In this document: piece by piece, positions 1 to 8,700 of the stretch
How positions within the stretch are numbered: position 1 is the first letter of the stretch
How the letters are laid out: the number at the start of each line of letters is the position of its first letter
Origin: an uncultured Alphaproteobacteria bacterium
Lineage (GTDB): Bacteria > Pseudomonadota > Alphaproteobacteria > Reyranellales > Reyranellaceae
NCBI GenBank assembly: GCA_903929895.1
Contig: CAIYWM010000655.1
Coordinates: 1-24,109, forward strand
DNA length: 24,109 nt
Direction: 5' to 3'
Made by a program: the position numbers and the translations under genes
The notes under the pieces: model-generated
Told to the model about the DNA's origin: nothing
What the model saw: only the letters and a program-made list of their open reading frames with translations
The model's database searches: none

Positions 1-84
1 ATTGCCGAAGCTGCCGCCCGGCAGCACGCGGCGCGCCTGCTCGATGAGGTCGTTGGTGGGGTCGACAGGAGTCTGGATGTTCAT
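1..84 (-). CDS. class III aminotransferase, GSA-aminomutase-like (N-terminal 28 codons only)
   Basis: Only the first 28 codons are inside the window; the gene continues beyond base 1. The visible end reads LIEQARRVLPGGSFGN, which matches the usual opening of glutamate-1-semialdehyde 2,1-aminomutase-like, PLP-dependent class III aminotransferases (a helix ending in R-x-LPGG). The active-site lysine and PLP pocket are outside, so substrate cannot be judged. The ATG at 82-84 has a GAGG about 5 nt upstream. The gene starts 13 bases after the cupin stop codon on the same strand, so the two are very likely co-transcribed. Family membership is inferred from a short stretch and is moderately sure; a true haem-pathway hemL is only one of several possibilities, since such paralogues often sit in catabolic loci. 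Confidence 0.7.
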   Translation of the reverse strand, partial: MNIQTPVDPTNDLIEQARRVLPGGSFGN

Positions 85-97
85 GGAAGCCTCTGGG

Positions 98-448
98 CTA
101 TTCGATGGGAACGAAGATGGAGTGACGAAGCTGGCCGTTGATCGCCTTGGAGAAGTGGCCCTTGCCGTGCGTGTCCTCGACCAAGATCACCTCGCCGGCG
201 CCGATGATGCGGGTCTCGCCGTCGCTGGCCTGGATGGAGACGCCGGCGTCGAGGTTGATGATGTACTGCCGGCGCGGCGCCGGATGCCATTCGTAGTCGT
301 AGGTGCCGGGGGTCTCGCGGAAGATGATGCCGGTGGCCGGCAGGGTGGCCGAAGTCTTGCCGCCGCGGCCCTCGTTCTTCCACTCGATCTCGATGTCGCG
401 GAAGTGGGTCTCGCCGTCGGCGTCGACATACAGGTTATGGATGCGCAT
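98..448 (-). CDS. small single-domain cupin protein
   Basis: A 116-residue protein of the size of a single cupin barrel. Cupin motif 1 is recognisable as WHPAPRRQYIINLDAGVSI (about residues 54-72) and motif 2 as GAGEVILVEDTHGKGH (about 83-98), giving two or three candidate metal-binding histidines. The HPAPRRQY stretch is typical of a group of uncharacterised bacterial cupins. No signal peptide is present, so it should be cytoplasmic. The start is supported by GGGAGAG 8-9 nt upstream of ATG 446-448. It is the first gene of a probable operon with the downstream aminotransferase and is divergent from the HAD gene with only 49 bases between the starts. Substrate unknown; enzyme (dioxygenase or isomerase) or small-molecule binding are all possible. 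Confidence 0.75.
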   Translation of the reverse strand: MRIHNLYVDADGETHFRDIEIEWKNEGRGGKTSATLPATGIIFRETPGTYDYEWHPAPRRQYIINLDAGVSIQASDGETRIIGAGEVILVEDTHGKGHFSKAINGQLRHSIFVPIE

Positions 449-463
449 GAATTATTCTCTCCC

Positions 464-491
464 TTGCCCTCTCGGCGGCACAGCTTAGAAC
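464..491 (+). promoter_or_regulatory. candidate promoter of the HAD gene, possibly leaderless
   Basis: TTGCCC at 464-469 and TAGAAC at 486-491 are separated by 16 bases, an acceptable sigma-70-like spacing. The -10-like hexamer ends 6 bases before the ATG at 498, which would place transcription start at or next to the start codon. No Shine-Dalgarno sequence is seen. This is pattern matching only. Confidence 0.35.
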
Positions 492-497
492 GAAAGC

Positions 498-1160
498 ATG
501 CTGAAGAAACCCGTTGAAGCCGTCCTTTTCGACATGGACGGTCTGCTGATCGACACCGAGGCCGTCTACATCGATGCGCTGCAGGATGCGGCCCGTGACT
601 TCGAGATCGAGATGTCTCTGGAGTTCTGCCATTCGATGATCGGCATCTCCGGCCGCGAATGCGACGTCATGATCCAGAATTTCTATGGGGCAGACTTCCG
701 CATCGACCGTTTTCGCGAGCGCTTCTCCGGTCACGCCAAGCGGCGGCTGGAGAGCCACCTGCCGGTCAAGACCGGCGTCGTCGAGATGCTCGACTTCCTG
801 GCGGGCCGCGGCCTGCGCCTCGCCGTCGCCACCGGGTCCGGTCGCGTCACCGCGGAGCGTCACCTTGGGCGCGCCGGTCTCATCGATCGCTTCGCCGCGG
901 TCGCGACACGCGACGATGTCGAGAACGCCAAGCCCGCGCCCGACGTCTATCTCGAAGCCGCCCGCCGGCTGGGCGTGGCGCCGCAGCGCTGCATCGCCTT
1001 CGAGGATTCCAACGTCGGACTTACGGCCGCCCACGCCGCCGGCACGATGGCGTTCATGGTGCCGGACATCCTGCCGCCGCTGCCGGAAGTCCGGGCCAAG
1101 TGCCTGCGCGTGTTCGACGACCTGCACGCGGCGCGGCTGATGCTCGAAGAGACTCTTTAA
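498..1160 (+). CDS. HAD-superfamily hydrolase, beta-phosphoglucomutase-like subfamily IA
   Basis: A 220-residue cytoplasmic HAD phosphatase. All four motifs are visible: motif I FDMDGLLIDT with nucleophile D12 and acid/base D14, motif II with T/S in VATGSGR (about 113), motif III lysine in NAKPAPDVYLEAA (about 145), and motif IV FEDSNVGLTAA (about 170). The helical cap lies between motifs I and II, as in beta-phosphoglucomutase and sugar-phosphatase relatives (Gph/YniC/YcjU type). The length is normal. Substrate cannot be predicted; a sugar phosphate or phosphoglycolate is plausible. ATG 498 is the only sensible start because motif I begins within ten residues; there is no ribosome binding site but a -10-like hexamer just upstream. 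It is divergent from the cupin gene and 65 bases upstream of the outer-membrane protein gene. Confidence 0.9.
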   Translation: MLKKPVEAVLFDMDGLLIDTEAVYIDALQDAARDFEIEMSLEFCHSMIGISGRECDVMIQNFYGADFRIDRFRERFSGHAKRRLESHLPVKTGVVEMLDFLAGRGLRLAVATGSGRVTAERHLGRAGLIDRFAAVATRDDVENAKPAPDVYLEAARRLGVAPQRCIAFEDSNVGLTAAHAAGTMAFMVPDILPPLPEVRAKCLRVFDDLHAARLMLEETL

Positions 1161-1225
1161 TTTCACATGAACTGATCCGGGAATCCGTCGGGCACGTAAA
1201 AGAAGGTCAACAGCGGAGTTGCCCT

Positions 1226-2041
1226 GTGCGTTTGTCCCGTCTCCTCGTTACCTGCCTCGCCTTCTTCACGGTGCACGCGGGAACAGCCTCCGCCCAGCCC
1301 ACGAGCATCGGCAGCGAGCCCGCGGGGCCGCCCCCGAAGGACTGGACGTTCGATATCGGCCCCGGCGCGGTGATCGCCCCTTGGTTCGAGGGCAGCGCCA
1401 ACTATCGCATTCTGCCGGTCCCCAACCTCGACTTGCGCTATCAACGCGACAAGGTCTTCATCTCGGCGCGCGACGGCATCGGGGCCACGCTGTTCGACAA
1501 TTCCGGCTTCAAGGCCGGCCCGATCTTCCGCTACCGCTTCCCCCGCAACCAGGGCGATGGTGGCTATCTCTACGGCACGGGCAACGTGCCCTTCACCATC
1601 GAGGGCGGCGCCTTCCTGCGCTACGACCAGCCCTTCGTCGCCGCCAAGATCGAGCTGCGACGCGGCATCGGCGGCAGCAACGGCCTGATCTTTGACGCTC
1701 TGGTCGATGGCAAGCTGCGGCTCACCGACAGCGTGTTCTTGTCCGGCGGCCCCCGCCTCTCGGTGACCGACGGCACCTTCAACCAGGCCTATTTCGGCAT
1801 CAACGCCCTGCAGTCGATCAATTCGGGCTATTCGCAGTACTATCCGGGCGCCGGCCTGCGCAGCGTCGGCGTCGGGGCGAGCGCCCTGTGGCGCATCCAC
1901 GACAGGCTGAGCCTCGTCGCCTTCGGCAGCTACAACTACCTGGCCGACACGGTCGCCAATTCGCCGATCGTCACGGGGCCCGGCGGATCGCGCAACCAGT
2001 TCGTGACGGGCACCGCGCTCACCTGGCGCTTCTCCTGGTAG
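1226..2041 (+). CDS. MipA/OmpV family outer-membrane protein
   Basis: A 271-residue protein beginning at GTG 1226, chosen because GGAG lies 7 nt upstream and a clean Sec signal peptide follows (basic start, hydrophobic core, cleavage after residue 23 in ASA-Q). The mature part begins with the family pattern WTFDIGPGAVIAPWFEGS and has alternating beta strands such as RILPVPNLDLRYQRDKVFIS, ending in the C-terminal aromatic signature TWRFSW used by outer-membrane barrels. MipA of E. coli is reported to bind MltA and PBP1b; OmpV-like members elsewhere are porin-like or adhesin-like, so the job here is open. A reading frame upstream of the GTG stays open back into the HAD gene, but that part is antisense-like composition and not real. 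The gene converges on the SDR, with 13 bases between stop codons. Confidence 0.88.
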   Translation: MRLSRLLVTCLAFFTVHAGTASAQPTSIGSEPAGPPPKDWTFDIGPGAVIAPWFEGSANYRILPVPNLDLRYQRDKVFISARDGIGATLFDNSGFKAGPIFRYRFPRNQGDGGYLYGTGNVPFTIEGGAFLRYDQPFVAAKIELRRGIGGSNGLIFDALVDGKLRLTDSVFLSGGPRLSVTDGTFNQAYFGINALQSINSGYSQYYPGAGLRSVGVGASALWRIHDRLSLVAFGSYNYLADTVANSPIVTGPGGSRNQFVTGTALTWRFSW

Positions 2042-2054
2042 CGCGCCGGCCCCG

Positions 2055-2750
2055 CTAGAACGTCTCGACCCAGGGCCGCACCTCGACTTCCCAGCTCCAT
2101 GCGCTGCGGTGCTGGTTCAGCACATGCCAGTAGGTCTCGGCGATGGCGTCGGGATCGAGCAGGCTGTCGGGCCGGTCGTCGGGCACCGGCCGCGCGGCGC
2201 TGCGGATGCCGCCGTCGATCACGAAATGGGCGACGTGGATGCCCTTGGGCGAGAGTTCACGCGCCATGGATTGGGCGAGGCCGCGCAGCGCGAACTTGCC
2301 CATGGCGAAGGTGGCCGAAAGCGCGAAGCCCTTCACGCCCGCCGTTGCTCCTGACAGGAGAACCGCGCCCTCGCCCTTGGGCAGCATGCGCTTCACCGCC
2401 TGCTGCGACACCAGGAAGGCGCCGAAGGCGCTGATGTCGATGGCCCGCTTCACGTCGTCGGGAGGCAGGTCCACCAGCGCGCCGCGCACCCGGTTGCTGG
2501 CGTTGTAGACCACGACATCGGGGGTACGACCGGCCGCGTCCAGCGCCTCGAACAGCGCCGCAACGTCCTTTTGATCGGCGGCATTGCAGGCGTGAACCGA
2601 TGCCCCAGTCTCCTTGGCAAGCGCCGCGAGCTTGTCGGTCTGCCGGGCCGCCAGGGCCACCGACAGGCCGTTCCTCGCGAACAGGCGGGCCAGCGAGGCG
2701 CTGAGTCCGGGGCCGGTTCCGACAATCAGGGCAGAGCGATATTTGGGCAT
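2055..2750 (-). CDS. short-chain dehydrogenase/reductase family protein with altered catalytic residues
   Basis: A 231-residue Rossmann-fold protein. The N-terminal nucleotide-binding motif is GTGPGLSASLARLFA (residues 11-25), followed by the NAS motif at 83-85. The catalytic serine is kept (LLSGATAG, S133) and the lysine is kept (K152), but the usual YxxxK reads FAMGK, so the catalytic tyrosine is F148; the position of the conserved helix asparagine appears to be S107. The end is extended with a VEVRPWVETF tail. Similar FAMGK-type SDRs are, to my memory, a recurrent proteobacterial subgroup, so this is probably not decay. Classical hydride transfer with tyrosine acid/base chemistry is therefore doubtful. 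ATG 2750 is supported by GAGAGGA about 9 nt upstream. It is divergent from the DsbA-like gene, 73 bases between starts. Confidence 0.85.
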   Translation of the reverse strand: MPKYRSALIVGTGPGLSASLARLFARNGLSVALAARQTDKLAALAKETGASVHACNAADQKDVAALFEALDAAGRTPDVVVYNASNRVRGALVDLPPDDVKRAIDISAFGAFLVSQQAVKRMLPKGEGAVLLSGATAGVKGFALSATFAMGKFALRGLAQSMARELSPKGIHVAHFVIDGGIRSAARPVPDDRPDSLLDPDAIAETYWHVLNQHRSAWSWEVEVRPWVETF

Positions 2751-2823
2751 GGCTGGGGTCCTCTCGTTGCCGGAGATTCCGCGCAGGTATACGCTTCAAG
2801 GCAATAGGGAAGGAAACAGAGCC

Positions 2824-3495
2824 ATGGACCAGGTTCAACCGACCGGCCGCATCGACGTCATCTCCGACGTGATCTGCCCCTGGTGCTACATCGGCAAGCG
2901 CCAGCTCGAACGCGCCCTCGATCTTCTCGCCACCCAGCATTGCCGGGTTGCCGTCGCCTGGCACCCCTTCCAGCTCAATCCCGAGATGCCCGCCGAGGGT
3001 GTCGAGCGCACGAGCTACCGCATCTCCAAGTTCGGCAGCCTGGAACGCTCGCGCAAGCTTGACCAGCGCAGCACCGAGACCGCCGCGACGGTCGGTCTCG
3101 AATTCCACCTCGACCGCATCGCGCGCACGCCCAACACCGTGAACGCCCATCGCCTGATCCGCTTCGCCGGCCAGCGCGGCGTGCAGGACGCGGTCGTCGA
3201 GGAACTGTTCGACAGCTATTTCTGCAAGGGCGCCGATATCGGCGACTCGAAGATCCTGGCCGACGTGGCGGCCGAGGCCGGGCTCGACCGCCCCGAGGTG
3301 CTCGCGATGCTGGCCAGCGACGAAGGCCGCCGCGAAGTGCTGGCCGGCGACCAGATGGCGCGCAACGCCGGCATCCAGGGCGTGCCGAGCTTCGCCCTGC
3401 AGGGCCATGTGCTCTTCTCCGGCGCGGTGCCGGCCGAGGAAATGGCCCAGACCTTCCGCCGCGCCTGGGAAATCCTCAAGGAGCGGGCGGCTTAA
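2824..3495 (+). CDS. DsbA-family thiol oxidoreductase, FrnE-like
   Basis: A 223-residue thioredoxin-fold protein of the FrnE/2-hydroxychromene-2-carboxylate isomerase-like group. The active site CPWC is at residues 18-21 (VICPWCYIGK), followed by the inserted helical domain and the cis-proline loop GVPSF (P188). The C-terminus has VLFSGAVPAEEMAQTFRRAW, as in COG2761 members. There is no signal peptide, so it works in the cytoplasm, unlike periplasmic DsbA; FrnE homologues have been linked to disulfide exchange and oxidative stress tolerance. ATG 2824 is chosen because GGAA precedes it by 7-8 nt and CPWC lies at the normal distance; the in-frame extension upstream has no family similarity. Divergent from the SDR and convergent with the LysR gene (57 bases between the ends). 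Confidence 0.9.
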   Translation: MDQVQPTGRIDVISDVICPWCYIGKRQLERALDLLATQHCRVAVAWHPFQLNPEMPAEGVERTSYRISKFGSLERSRKLDQRSTETAATVGLEFHLDRIARTPNTVNAHRLIRFAGQRGVQDAVVEELFDSYFCKGADIGDSKILADVAAEAGLDRPEVLAMLASDEGRREVLAGDQMARNAGIQGVPSFALQGHVLFSGAVPAEEMAQTFRRAWEILKERAA

Positions 3496-3552
3496 AGTCT
3501 TCGCGCTTCAAGGGCCTACCCACTGCCTCATCCAAGGAGTACGCCGCAGGCG

Positions 3553-4461
3553 TCAATCGCCGTGAGTCAGATGATCGACCATGCGCATGGCAGCCGGCTG
3601 CAAGTGGGCATAACTTCGGAAGCAGGCGACGAAGCGGCGGCTGGCCCAGGGATCTGTGAGTGGCACCATCTTGATGCGGCGCAATGCGCCGAATGGTTCA
3701 CCCGTAAGTATCGGCATGATGCCTACCGCAAGACCCGATGCGACCACGCTAAATGCAGAGAAAAAATTCGAGACGAAGATGCGATAGTTGATGGTGCGTC
3801 CCAGTCGTCCAGCCTCCAGTTGCTGGAGCTTCTGGAGGGCGCTGGCTGGAGGCGTTCCGACATGCTCGTAGTCGAGAGTCTCCTCGAAGGAAATCGACTG
3901 GCGCTGGGATAGCGCGTGATCGACTGGAACGGCCAACGCGAGTTGGTCCTGTCGGTATGCGCGATGCTCCAGTCCCACGACGCTCGAGTTTTCCCAACAG
4001 ATCCCGATGGAAGCGCTGCCTTCGGTCAGCATGGCCACGATGTCACTCGTGCGGCGTTCCTCGATATCCACCTTGATCCCGCTGTTGTCTGGCTCCCGCA
4101 GGAAGCTGGCAATGCGATCCAAGAGCGTTTCTTCTATGGCTGATGGCGTCACATGCAGGCGTACGTGGCCACGCCTTCCGTCGCCATAAGCAGAAAGATC
4201 GCTTTCCATTCGCTCGAGCGCAAACAGGACGCGCTGCGCATGTTCGAGGACTACGCGACCTGCGGGCGTAGGCTGAACACCGCGCCGAAATCGGGTCAAT
4301 AGCCTGATGCCGGCATCTGCCTCCATCTGTGCGATACGCTTGCTGATGGCTGAGCCGGCGATGTTCTCCTGATCGCCTGCTCGCGCGATACTGCCGCAGT
4401 CGCAAACCGCTACGAATAGGCGAAGGGAGACAAGGTCGAAGTTGCGCACGTGTGACCTCAC
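3553..4461 (-). CDS. LysR-type transcriptional regulator
   Basis: A 302-residue regulator with an N-terminal winged helix-turn-helix (FDLVSLRLFVAVCDCGSIAR through SAISKRIAQMEADAGIRLLTR, about residues 8-60) and a LysR substrate-binding domain (about 95-295) with HALSQRQSISFEETLDYEHVG and the SGLAVGIMPIL segment. Two GTG starts are possible: 4461, and 4449, which has a better placed GAGG 6 nt upstream and would remove four residues. It is divergent from the TRAP-type receptor gene, the classical LysR arrangement, so it probably controls that gene and itself from the 144-base gap. G+C (about 57-60% in samples I counted) is below that of flanking genes, suggesting later acquisition. Co-inducer unknown. 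Confidence 0.92.
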   Translation of the reverse strand: MRSHVRNFDLVSLRLFVAVCDCGSIARAGDQENIAGSAISKRIAQMEADAGIRLLTRFRRGVQPTPAGRVVLEHAQRVLFALERMESDLSAYGDGRRGHVRLHVTPSAIEETLLDRIASFLREPDNSGIKVDIEERRTSDIVAMLTEGSASIGICWENSSVVGLEHRAYRQDQLALAVPVDHALSQRQSISFEETLDYEHVGTPPASALQKLQQLEAGRLGRTINYRIFVSNFFSAFSVVASGLAVGIMPILTGEPFGALRRIKMVPLTDPWASRRFVACFRSYAHLQPAAMRMVDHLTHGD

Positions 4462-4588
4462 TCTACCCTATCCGTTTGGAACGCTGAGCTTTCCCAACTA
4501 GCAGTTTAAAATCGACGCATATGAATCCATTCAGGGATCCAGCAGTTTGCAGCTTGCGGGACAAATACGCATGGTGCGATCACAATTC

Positions 4589-4604
4589 TGTGAAGGATTT
4601 CACA
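4589..4604. promoter_or_regulatory. perfect inverted repeat TGTGA-N6-TCACA over the dctP-like ribosome binding site
   Basis: TGTGAAGGATTTCACA is a 6-bp perfect inverted repeat with a 4-base centre. It fits the consensus half-sites of CRP/FNR-family operators and also contains a T-N11-A LysR-type pattern. It contains the GAAGGA Shine-Dalgarno sequence (4592-4597) and ends one base before the ATG at 4606. CACAATTCTGTG (4581-4592) immediately upstream can pair with the same TGTG, so two short hairpins are mutually exclusive. Binding is not shown. Confidence 0.45.
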
Positions 4605-4605
4605 A

Positions 4606-5568
4606 ATGCGCTTCCCGGTTGTTCTGGCTGCCTTGGGGATGCTTGGCATCTCGTCGTTGCAGGCAAGAGAGTTGCAATCCTCAGACATATTCCCCGCCGA
4701 GCATCCGACCGTTGAAGCGGTTGCGTACATGTCCCGGGTCCTCAACCAAATGACCGCGGGAAAGCTTTCGATAGCGGTTGGCCCAGGCGATCTGGATTCT
4801 GAACTCTATTCGGTCAGTCAGCTCAGGATCGGCGTCCAGGACATGGCGCGCGTGAACGTGAGCACTCTAAATGGCCTTGTCCCCGCGACGAGGGTTCTCT
4901 CCTTGCCGTTTCTGTTTCGCTCTCAAGATCATTTGAGGCGCACAGTGGATGGCCCGATCGGAGCAGAGGTTCTGGCAAGTCTCGAACCCCTTGGCCTGGT
5001 AGGACTGTGCTTTCTGGACGTTGGACCCCGTTCGTTGTTTAGCGTGGGCAAGCCCATTCGAAAGCCTGCGGACCTGAGGGGGGTGCGCATGAGTGTCCAG
5101 CTTGCAAGCGTCGCGTCACCTGCCTTTCGAGCATTGGGCGCCTCCCCCGTTGCGATGCCACTGGCGAGCGTGGCCCCCTCCCTGGAGGCGGGCATCATTG
5201 ATGCGAGCACTGGCGATTGGCTTTCGCCCGTATCAACGTCGATATCGGGACGTGCGATCTTCATGAATCTGACAGAGCATTCCCGCCCGCCCGGTATCGT
5301 GATCGTCTCCAGAAAAACTTGGAATCAGCTTGATGCTGCCGGGCAGGAAAGCCTCCGTGAGGCGTGCATTTCTGCGCGGAAAGAGTTGCGCAGTGGGCTG
5401 GACGAAAGGTTGCAGGAGACCCGCAAGATAGCGGAAGAAGGGGGCATCACCGTGATCGATGACGTCGACAAGGCAGCCTTCGAAGCCCTTCTGACGCCGC
5501 TATATGGAAGACTTCTTGGCAGTGCCTCCCTCCTGAAGTTGGCGAGGCGCATTCAAGACGAGAGATAG
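4606..5568 (+). CDS. TRAP transporter DctP-type periplasmic solute receptor (orphan)
   Basis: A 320-residue exported binding protein. Residues 1-20 form a Sec signal peptide ending LQA-R. The body shows DctP-family features: early FPAEHPTVEAVAYMSRVLNQ, LPFLFRSQDHLRRTVDGPIG (about 98-117), the arginine-bearing substrate strand DVGPRSLFSVGKPIRKPADL (about 139-158) with LRGVRMSV following, and LGASPVAMPLASVAPSLEAG (about 180-199). Such receptors bind carboxylates through the conserved arginine and hand them to a DctQ/DctM membrane pair. No dctQ or dctM is present in the window. GAAGGA lies 8 nt before the ATG. Divergent from the LysR gene, which likely regulates it. Lower G+C than neighbours, like the LysR gene. 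Ligand unknown. Confidence 0.85.
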   Translation: MRFPVVLAALGMLGISSLQARELQSSDIFPAEHPTVEAVAYMSRVLNQMTAGKLSIAVGPGDLDSELYSVSQLRIGVQDMARVNVSTLNGLVPATRVLSLPFLFRSQDHLRRTVDGPIGAEVLASLEPLGLVGLCFLDVGPRSLFSVGKPIRKPADLRGVRMSVQLASVASPAFRALGASPVAMPLASVAPSLEAGIIDASTGDWLSPVSTSISGRAIFMNLTEHSRPPGIVIVSRKTWNQLDAAGQESLREACISARKELRSGLDERLQETRKIAEEGGITVIDDVDKAAFEALLTPLYGRLLGSASLLKLARRIQDER

Positions 5569-5704
5569 CCAAGAGAGGCGGTTTCCTCTTCGGTCACGGC
5601 TCTCTGTTGCGAGTCCACTGGGCTCGGGGGCGGCCGGGTAAGTCCTCGCCCTGAGACGGCGGCAGCTTTTCTCGGCCGGCTTCAGATGGTCGGTCCCACC
5701 GCCG

Positions 5705-8700
5705 TCACTTGCCGCGGATGCTCATCGTCGGCGCGGAGACGGGCCCGTTGACCGTCATCACATAGTCGGTCGCGCCATTCGAGCCGGAGTCGATCGCTAT
5801 CGTGGTCTCCGTGGTCGCCGCGGTGAGGCTGGTACGGCTGTTGATCCGCGCCGTGGCGTTCGGCCCCTTCAAGGCGTGGTTCTGCAGGCTGATCTCGCCG
5901 TTCGAGAGGGTGATGTCGCCCTCGATCGTGCTCTGCGCGTTGATGAAGCCCGAGATGACCGCCGAATTGAATCCCATCTCGGTGCTGAAGAGGCTGCCGA
6001 TGCCGGTCGCAAAGGAGGCGAAGCCCAGCGAGCCGCCGGCGACGGAGGGATAGACGACACCCGACAGATGGCCCTGTCCCGTCAGGGAATCGCGGATCTG
6101 GCCGGGCGAATTGCCCTGCCCCTGCAGCTCGATCTTCATGACGTTGATCTTGCCGTCGACCGCCACCTTCAGGTGCTCGTTGCCGAAGACGTTCTGTCCG
6201 GCCGCACCGCGCAGCATCTCGCCGACATAGATGCCCTGCAGGGTGCCGGCCACATCGATCGTCATCGTGTCCTTCGAGGCGTCGACCGTGCCCGCGAAAT
6301 CGACGGCGCCGCTGTAGAACTGACCGGTGAGCTTGGACACCTTGAAGACGCCGTTGCGCAGGGTCGCATTCATGTCGGCATAGGTGACCTTGAGAGCACC
6401 GATCTCGATGGCGCTGGTTTCGAGGTTCAGCGTGGCGTCGAAGGCGCGCAGGCCCGACAGGTCGATCTGCTTGTCGGTCGCGACGCGCGGTCCCCTCGCC
6501 GGCATCGGCATGGCTTCGGCGTTGGCGCCGCCCGGAGCGGTCGGCAGCGCGGGCGTGGGCACGGAAGGGGCGGGCCCATCGGTGACGCCCAGCCAGTCAT
6601 CGAGATCGAGCGTTCCAGGGATGCGCAGATTGGCCGTGAAATTGGGCCTCTTCCCCAGCGTGGCATCGATGCGCCCCGACATCTGTGTGCCGATCGCCGT
6701 CAGGTTGCCCTCGAACGACGCGCGCTGGTCGTCGCCCTTGAAGGCGCCCTGGGCGGCCAGCCCGCCAAGCCCCGTCTGGGCCTTCCCCGTGGCTACCGAC
6801 ACCAACCCGCTCGCATCCTGCGCCCGCAGGGCGAAGCTCGAGAGATCGAAGCTGAACTTGTCGCCCAGCACCAGCAAGCCGGTGGCGCTCGCGGTCGCCC
6901 CGGCCGCGGTGACCGATGCGTTGCGCAGGGTCAGCGCGTCGATCGTGCCGGCGACGCTGCCGCCCGCGGTCGAGGCGCCGAGCTTGCCGTTCAGGAATTT
7001 CGGCATCCCGGCATAGACCAGCAGCTTGTCGGTATCGGGCATCGTGGCGTTGAACGTGAGGTCGAAGCGCGGCGCCGTGCCGAAGTCCGCAACCTGGCCC
7101 TTGAGATCGAACTTCGCGCCCAGGATGTCGGCGACCTTGAGGGTGTTCACCTTCAGGAGATTGCCCTGCACGGCGAGGTCAGCCTCGATGCCGTTCAGCG
7201 TCCCGCCGCGGAACACGAGCTTGGCGACCTTGGCCTTCAGTCCCAGGACAGGCAGGGTCTTGTCGGGCGCTGCGGGCGCGGCCGCCGGTGCGGCGGCCGG
7301 CGGCGTCGATGCGGCCGGGCCCGTGGCGACCGATGGTTCGCGGGGCTGCGGCAAGTAGGCATCGAGGTCGAAACTGTCGAGTTGTACTGAGGTCGCCACC
7401 GTGAGCGGCAGGCCGAAGATGATGCTGCCGCTGCCGGTCGCGCGCTGGCCGTCGAGATCCATCGCAAGATTGGAGATCTGCAGGCTGTTGACCGTCGCGG
7501 CGAGCTTGCCCTCGATCGCCAGGGTCTGGAGTTTGCCGGCCGGCACGCCCGACGTATCGATCGCCAGCCACGCCAGCGTCTCGCGCAAACGCGGGCCGGC
7601 CAGGCTGAATTGCCCGGCGGATTGTACGGCAGGGGCGGCACCCTGCTTGGGCGCAGCAGGAGCCGCAACTGCGGCGGCGGTGTTCGCCTTCAGGACCATG
7701 TCGCCCGGCAAGGTGGCGCTCAGGCGCGGCACCGCGATGACGCCGTTGCGGATCTCCACGGCAAGCCCGACGTCGCGCGCCGAGCCCGTGCGATAGGCGA
7801 CTTCCTTAGCGTCGATCGACAGCAGGACGGTGAACTCGGGCGGAAACGGGGACAGCGAGGTGGACGCGGGCGCGGCGGGCGCCTTGGCAGGGGCAGCGGG
7901 AGCGACGGGGGCGGCGGGTGGAACGGCAGGCGGCCCAGCGGGAGTCGCGACGGGCTTCGGCCGGAACGCTGCCGGGTTGGACAGAATCGCAAGCCACTTC
8001 TCGGCATCGACCTTCGGGAAGGACAGTCGGCTCTCGAGCGATGGCTTGGCGCCGGTGACCAGGGTAACGCTGCCCGATACGCTTTCGCTGCCGATCGACA
8101 TCCTGAAGTCGGTGAGCGCCAGCTTCTCGGCCGTGAGGTCGATGTCGCCGTCGAAGGCGAAGGAGCCGATCACCGAAGCATCGAAGGCGGGCGCTTCGTG
8201 GCCACCCGCCCGTGCGAGGCTGGCGATGAAGTCGGTCAGGCCGCCGGTAGCGAGGGAGACCTTGCCCTTCACGTCGGTGTCGACGGCAATGCGACTGACA
8301 TGTCCGTCGAAGTTCAGCGTGCCGCTCTGCACCTTGAGCTTGAACGACATGTCGCTGCCCTTGTCGGTGGGCGCGCCGACCTTGGCCATCAGCGACAGCG
8401 GGACACCGTTGACGGTCGCCGTGGCGTCGAATTCGAACGGCCCCTGCAAGGAACCGACGGACGCGAGCGCCTCCAGATTCTCGGCCTTCAGTATCTGGCC
8501 CGTCTTCGGATTGGTGTAGCTGAGCGTCCCCTCCCGGATCTTGAGGGTGCCGATCGCCAGATGCAGGCCGCTGCTCGGCGCGCCGGCCGGCTGGGCGGCG
8601 CCGGCGCCGGGCTGGAACTCCCAGTTGGGGCGGCCCTCGGCGTCGCTCTCGAGGACGAGGGTCGGCCTGAACAGCGTGAGCCGCCCGACCTCGATGCGCC

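Noticed and set aside
659..1225. N-terminal extension of the MipA/OmpV frame into the HAD gene
   Set aside because: The extension is Arg/Pro-rich shadow of the HAD gene; a GTG at 1226 with a ribosome site followed by a signal peptide is a much better start.
2767..2793. TTGCCG / TATACG as a promoter for the DsbA-like gene
   Set aside because: Spacing is only 15 bases and the -35 match is partial; possible but too weak to list as a feature.
2257..3408. 383-codon minus-strand frame across the SDR and DsbA-like genes
   Set aside because: It spans two convincing genes and their divergent promoter region in the wrong frame, with no protein-like pattern.
5573..5590. Possible terminator hairpin after the TRAP receptor gene (AGAGG / CCTCT)
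   Set aside because: Stem of only five base pairs plus one G-T pair, six-base loop and no T-run; too weak to call.
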